Shown piece after piece: positions 61,928 to 64,000 of a stretch of 64,000 bases of DNA (position 1 is its first letter; every line of letters begins with the position of its first letter). The position numbers were made by a program, and so were the translations under genes. The notes beneath the pieces are model-generated. The model was not told the DNA's origin and made no database searches. It worked only from the letters and a program-made list of their open reading frames with translations. The stretch is from Gp6-AA40 sp036802945 (GTDB lineage Bacteria; Acidobacteriota; Vicinamibacteria; Vicinamibacterales; UBA2999), in contig DAIRVG010000004.1 of assembly GCA_036802945.1 (NCBI GenBank), positions 65,760-129,759 of the forward strand, written 5' to 3'.

Positions 61928-61947
61928 TCGACCCGCCATCGCCAACC

Positions 61948-62514
61948 TCACGCCGCCTCCTCGGCCGATACCTGCCTTTCTCGCCCGGCAAACAAGAACG
62001 GATGTCCACAGTTGCGACATGCGTATTCGCTGTACCCGTGACGCGCGTCGAGGAACCTGATCCAGTGGCCGAGGAAGAAGCAGACCAGCGGATGACGAAT
62101 GACCGATTCGCCGTCGCGATGCTGGACGAACGTGTGCCCGCAATGACATGCGTATTCGGTCCCTCCACTGCGCGACGCCACCACGTGCACGTGATGTCCG
62201 AACAAACCGCAGAGATACCGCACGCGCTTGTCGAAGCGAGCGCTCGTGTCGTACGGATCCGCGCCAAGCGCAAAGAGGAGCGGGTGGCCACAGCGGACGC
62301 ACGCGTACTCCGCGTGGCCGTCGCGCACACCGACCCGCTCGTACGTGTGGTGCCGCAGAAAGCACGAGAGCGTGTGCCCGACACGGACGACGCGGGTGTC
62401 GTCTCCCAGGCACTCTCGCGCACAACGTGTGCAGGCGCGCGTGCGGTGACGGTAGACCCGGTTGTCGACGGCGTGGCCCCACGCCCAGCAGAACATTCGA
62501 CGGAACATCAGCAC
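61948..62514 (-). CDS. Four-unit zinc-ribbon-like repeat protein
   Basis: This encodes 188 aa. A unit of about 45 residues recurs, with consensus F-L-G-H ... E-Y-A-C-x-x-C-G-H-P-F. Visible copies are ACTRCARECLGDD, HAEYACVRCGHPLLFALG, GTEYACHCGHTFVQHRDG and YSEYACRNCGHPFLFAG. Each has a Cys pair followed by His, plus a preceding Gly-His (WAWGH, LRHH, LFGHHV, FLGHW). The third unit has CxC instead of CxxC. The pattern suggests metal binding by Cys/His in each unit. No family name is recognised and the function is unknown. The starting Met is at 62514; a second Met lies two codons later. Confidence 0.7.
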   Translation of the reverse strand: MLMFRRMFCWAWGHAVDNRVYRHRTRACTRCARECLGDDTRVVRVGHTLSCFLRHHTYERVGVRDGHAEYACVRCGHPLLFALGADPYDTSARFDKRVRYLCGLFGHHVHVVASRSGGTEYACHCGHTFVQHRDGESVIRHPLVCFFLGHWIRFLDARHGYSEYACRNCGHPFLFAGRERQVSAEEAA

Positions 62515-62591
62515 CTCCCTGCCCTACAAGGTGCATTCCGCGTGAAAACCGGCTCACGCCAGAAATCGTAAACAGACCAGCTTTCGCGGCG

Positions 62592-62597
62592 TATAAC
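62592..62597 (+). promoter_or_regulatory. -10-like TATAAC close to the start codon
   Basis: TATAAC ends 7 nt before the ATG at 62605. The intervening AGGACAG could be a weak ribosome binding site, so leaderless status is less certain here. Confidence 0.35.
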
Positions 62598-62604
62598 AGG
62601 ACAG

Positions 62605-63792
62605 ATGCGCAGGGTCCTCATCGCGGTCGGCGTCCTTGGCTCCGCAACGGCTCTCCTCCTGGCATTCGCGGCGGACGGCAGATCCCAGAATTTCCGCCGG
62701 GTGCGGGTGCGCAACGAGGTGCACGCGGCTCTGCCGCGCGTGGCTCGAGCCCCGGACGACAACCCGGGTAACGCGGACAAAGTCGCGCTCGGCCGTCTGC
62801 TGTTTTGGGATCCGATCCTCTCGGGGCACAACGATGTGGCGTGCGCAACCTGCCATCACCCGCAGTTCGGGTATGCGGAGGATCGCGATTTGTCGATCGG
62901 CGTCAACGGCACTGGAATGGGCTCGGGACGCCGCTTCGCGGCGGGCAATACTGTTCCGTTCGTCAAGCGGAACAGCCAGACCATTCTCAACACTGCGTTC
63001 AACGGGATCGACGAGGCCGGCGGGCATGACCCGGCAGCAGCACCCATGTTCTGGGACGTCCGCGCGCGTGGCCTTGAGGCACAGGCGCTCGAACCGCTGA
63101 AGGCCTTCGAGGAAATGCGCGGCGATGCGTATCCAGAGGACAAGGCGATCGAAGCGGTGGTGGCAAAGCTGAACGCGAACGCCGAATACCGGCAGCTGTT
63201 TGCCAGAACGTTCGGTGGCCGTGAGGCGATCACCGGTGCCGCCGTGGGCAGGGCGCTCGCGACATTCCAGCGCTCGCTGACTGCCACCAACGCGCCGTTC
63301 GATCGCTATATGCGCGGCGACCGTACGGCCATGACCGACGCGCAGGTCAGGGGCATGGAGCGGTTCGAACGGATTGGATGCGGCAATTGCCACTCCGGTC
63401 CGATGTTTTCGGACTACAAGCTTCACGTGCTCGGTGTCCCCGACAATCCCCAGCTCCCGGCGTCCGATTCGGGCGTCGACGGAACATATGCCTTTCGCAC
63501 GGCATCGCTGCGCAACCTCACGCACACCGCGCCCTACATGCACAGCGGCATATTCACCACGCTTCGCGATGTGCTCGAGTTCTATGACGACGTCTCGGGA
63601 CGACGGGGGCGCGCGCGGAATGGATACGTCAGCCGGGAGCAGCTCGACCCGCTATTGCGGCAACTTCGAGACCCAGACGATCGGGCCGGCGATCTGATCG
63701 CCTTCCTCGAGTCGCTCAGCGACGACTCCTTCGACCGCACGATTCCAACCACAGTTCCCAGCGGCCTGCGGCCGGGCGGCAACATTCAATAA
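62605..63792 (+). CDS. Di-haem cytochrome c peroxidase (MauG/CCP family)
   Basis: This encodes 395 aa with signal peptide VLIAVGVLGSATALLLAFAA. Two c-type haem sites are present, VACATCHHPQFG and GCGNCHSGPMFSD. Conserved CCP text is LGRLLFWDPILSGHNDVACA, AFRTASLRNLTHTAPYMHSG (distal-ligand and His region) and ATFQRSLTATNAPFDRYMRG. It reduces hydrogen peroxide with electrons from small cytochromes, or oxidises a protein substrate as MauG does. It is periplasmic and divergent from the four-ribbon protein gene. Confidence 0.94.
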   Translation: MRRVLIAVGVLGSATALLLAFAADGRSQNFRRVRVRNEVHAALPRVARAPDDNPGNADKVALGRLLFWDPILSGHNDVACATCHHPQFGYAEDRDLSIGVNGTGMGSGRRFAAGNTVPFVKRNSQTILNTAFNGIDEAGGHDPAAAPMFWDVRARGLEAQALEPLKAFEEMRGDAYPEDKAIEAVVAKLNANAEYRQLFARTFGGREAITGAAVGRALATFQRSLTATNAPFDRYMRGDRTAMTDAQVRGMERFERIGCGNCHSGPMFSDYKLHVLGVPDNPQLPASDSGVDGTYAFRTASLRNLTHTAPYMHSGIFTTLRDVLEFYDDVSGRRGRARNGYVSREQLDPLLRQLRDPDDRAGDLIAFLESLSDDSFDRTIPTTVPSGLRPGGNIQ

Positions 63793-63836
63793 ATCCCAAA
63801 TCCCAAATCCCAAGTCCCAAATCCCAAATCCCAAAA
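63791..63836 (-). repeat. Heptamer array AAATCCC (GGGATTT complement) after the peroxidase gene
   Basis: Six CCC runs, mostly as AAATCCC, start at the peroxidase stop codon. The minus strand carries GGGATTT repeats and the G-quadruplex pattern, as at 5991-6043. Confidence 0.9.
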
Positions 63837-64000
63837 CTAAACAACCACGAAGGACGCGAAGGACACGAAGTAAAAAGAATTTTCTCTAGACCCCTTCACT
63901 GCGACGGAACACCGAGGCACTGAGGCACCGAGGCCACATTTGGAAAGAGTTCTCGGTGTCTCGGTGATCCCAAAGCTAAACAACCACGAAGGACGCGAAG
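63837..64000. repeat. CACGAAG and CACCGAG repeats with an exact 25-bp direct duplication
   Basis: The 25-bp segment 63837-63861 is repeated exactly at 63976-64000 (core AACCACGAAGGACGCGAAG), where the window ends. Between them a CACCGAGGCACTGAGG array (63910-63933) is followed by its complement TCTCGGTGTCTCGGTG (63951-63966), forming a hairpin. Confidence 0.85.

Overview
The window reads as a GC-rich, gene-dense chromosomal scaffold from an Acidobacteriota-type Gram-negative bacterium, probably class Vicinamibacteria. This is inferred from gene content: Oar-like TonB-dependent receptors with an N-terminal carboxypeptidase-regulatory domain, M13 and M28 peptidases, a DUF6351-like hydrolase, an HSDL2-like SDR and Omp85/TamB proteins. 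No rRNA or tRNA marker is present. Two runs of exactly 100 N (16148-16247, 43126-43225) are scaffold placeholders, and each interrupts a large envelope-protein gene.

Layout. 1-7.1 kb: the 5' part of an NtrC-type regulator, a tiny zinc-ribbon gene, a leucine-degradation set (mccB, liuC, and an mccA split by an apparent single-base frameshift), and an HhH-PHP protein. 7.2-13.6 kb: OsmC, an M13 metallopeptidase, a TesA-like esterase, bacterioferritin, an aldo/keto reductase, a RibD_C reductase and a TPR protein. 13.7-21 kb (minus strand): a membrane protein translationally coupled to a TamB-like gene whose C-terminal signature runs without a stop into a POTRA/Omp85 (TamA) module, that is, a TamB-TamA fusion. 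21-24 kb: a YjbQ-like protein, an M28 peptidase and a decayed methyltransferase/response-regulator remnant. 24.1-30.7 kb: a tripartite RND efflux operon and a YncE-like propeller.

31-40.9 kb is the most striking locus. A NarL-type sensor/regulator pair is followed by a membrane-anchored double-PDZ protein, a CPA2-like antiporter, a second antiporter fused in frame to a complete trehalose-6-phosphate synthase, then OtsB and TreS. Nearly all junctions from the PDZ gene onward are 1-5 bp or ATGA overlaps. It looks like one osmotic or desiccation module coupling cation/proton exchange to trehalose metabolism.

40.9-51.3 kb: two tandem secreted propeller-like paralogues, two Oar-like TonB receptors and a GT-C-like membrane protein. 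51.6-58 kb: a DUF6351 protein, an HSDL2-like SDR, an MBL-fold hydrolase and an amidohydrolase. 58-64 kb: GlgX, a small monooxygenase-like protein, a cupin, a REC-PilZ protein, a four-unit zinc-ribbon protein and a di-haem peroxidase.

Intergenic DNA is unusually structured. All six spaced convergent gaps hold palindromic or tandem arrays, mostly with a 7-bp period but different sequence at each site. Two arrays lie inside the 5' ends of open reading frames. A separate family of GTAG-headed hairpins with compensatory stem changes clusters at 51.5-58 kb. No CRISPR array, tRNA, rRNA, IS element or prophage was recognised.
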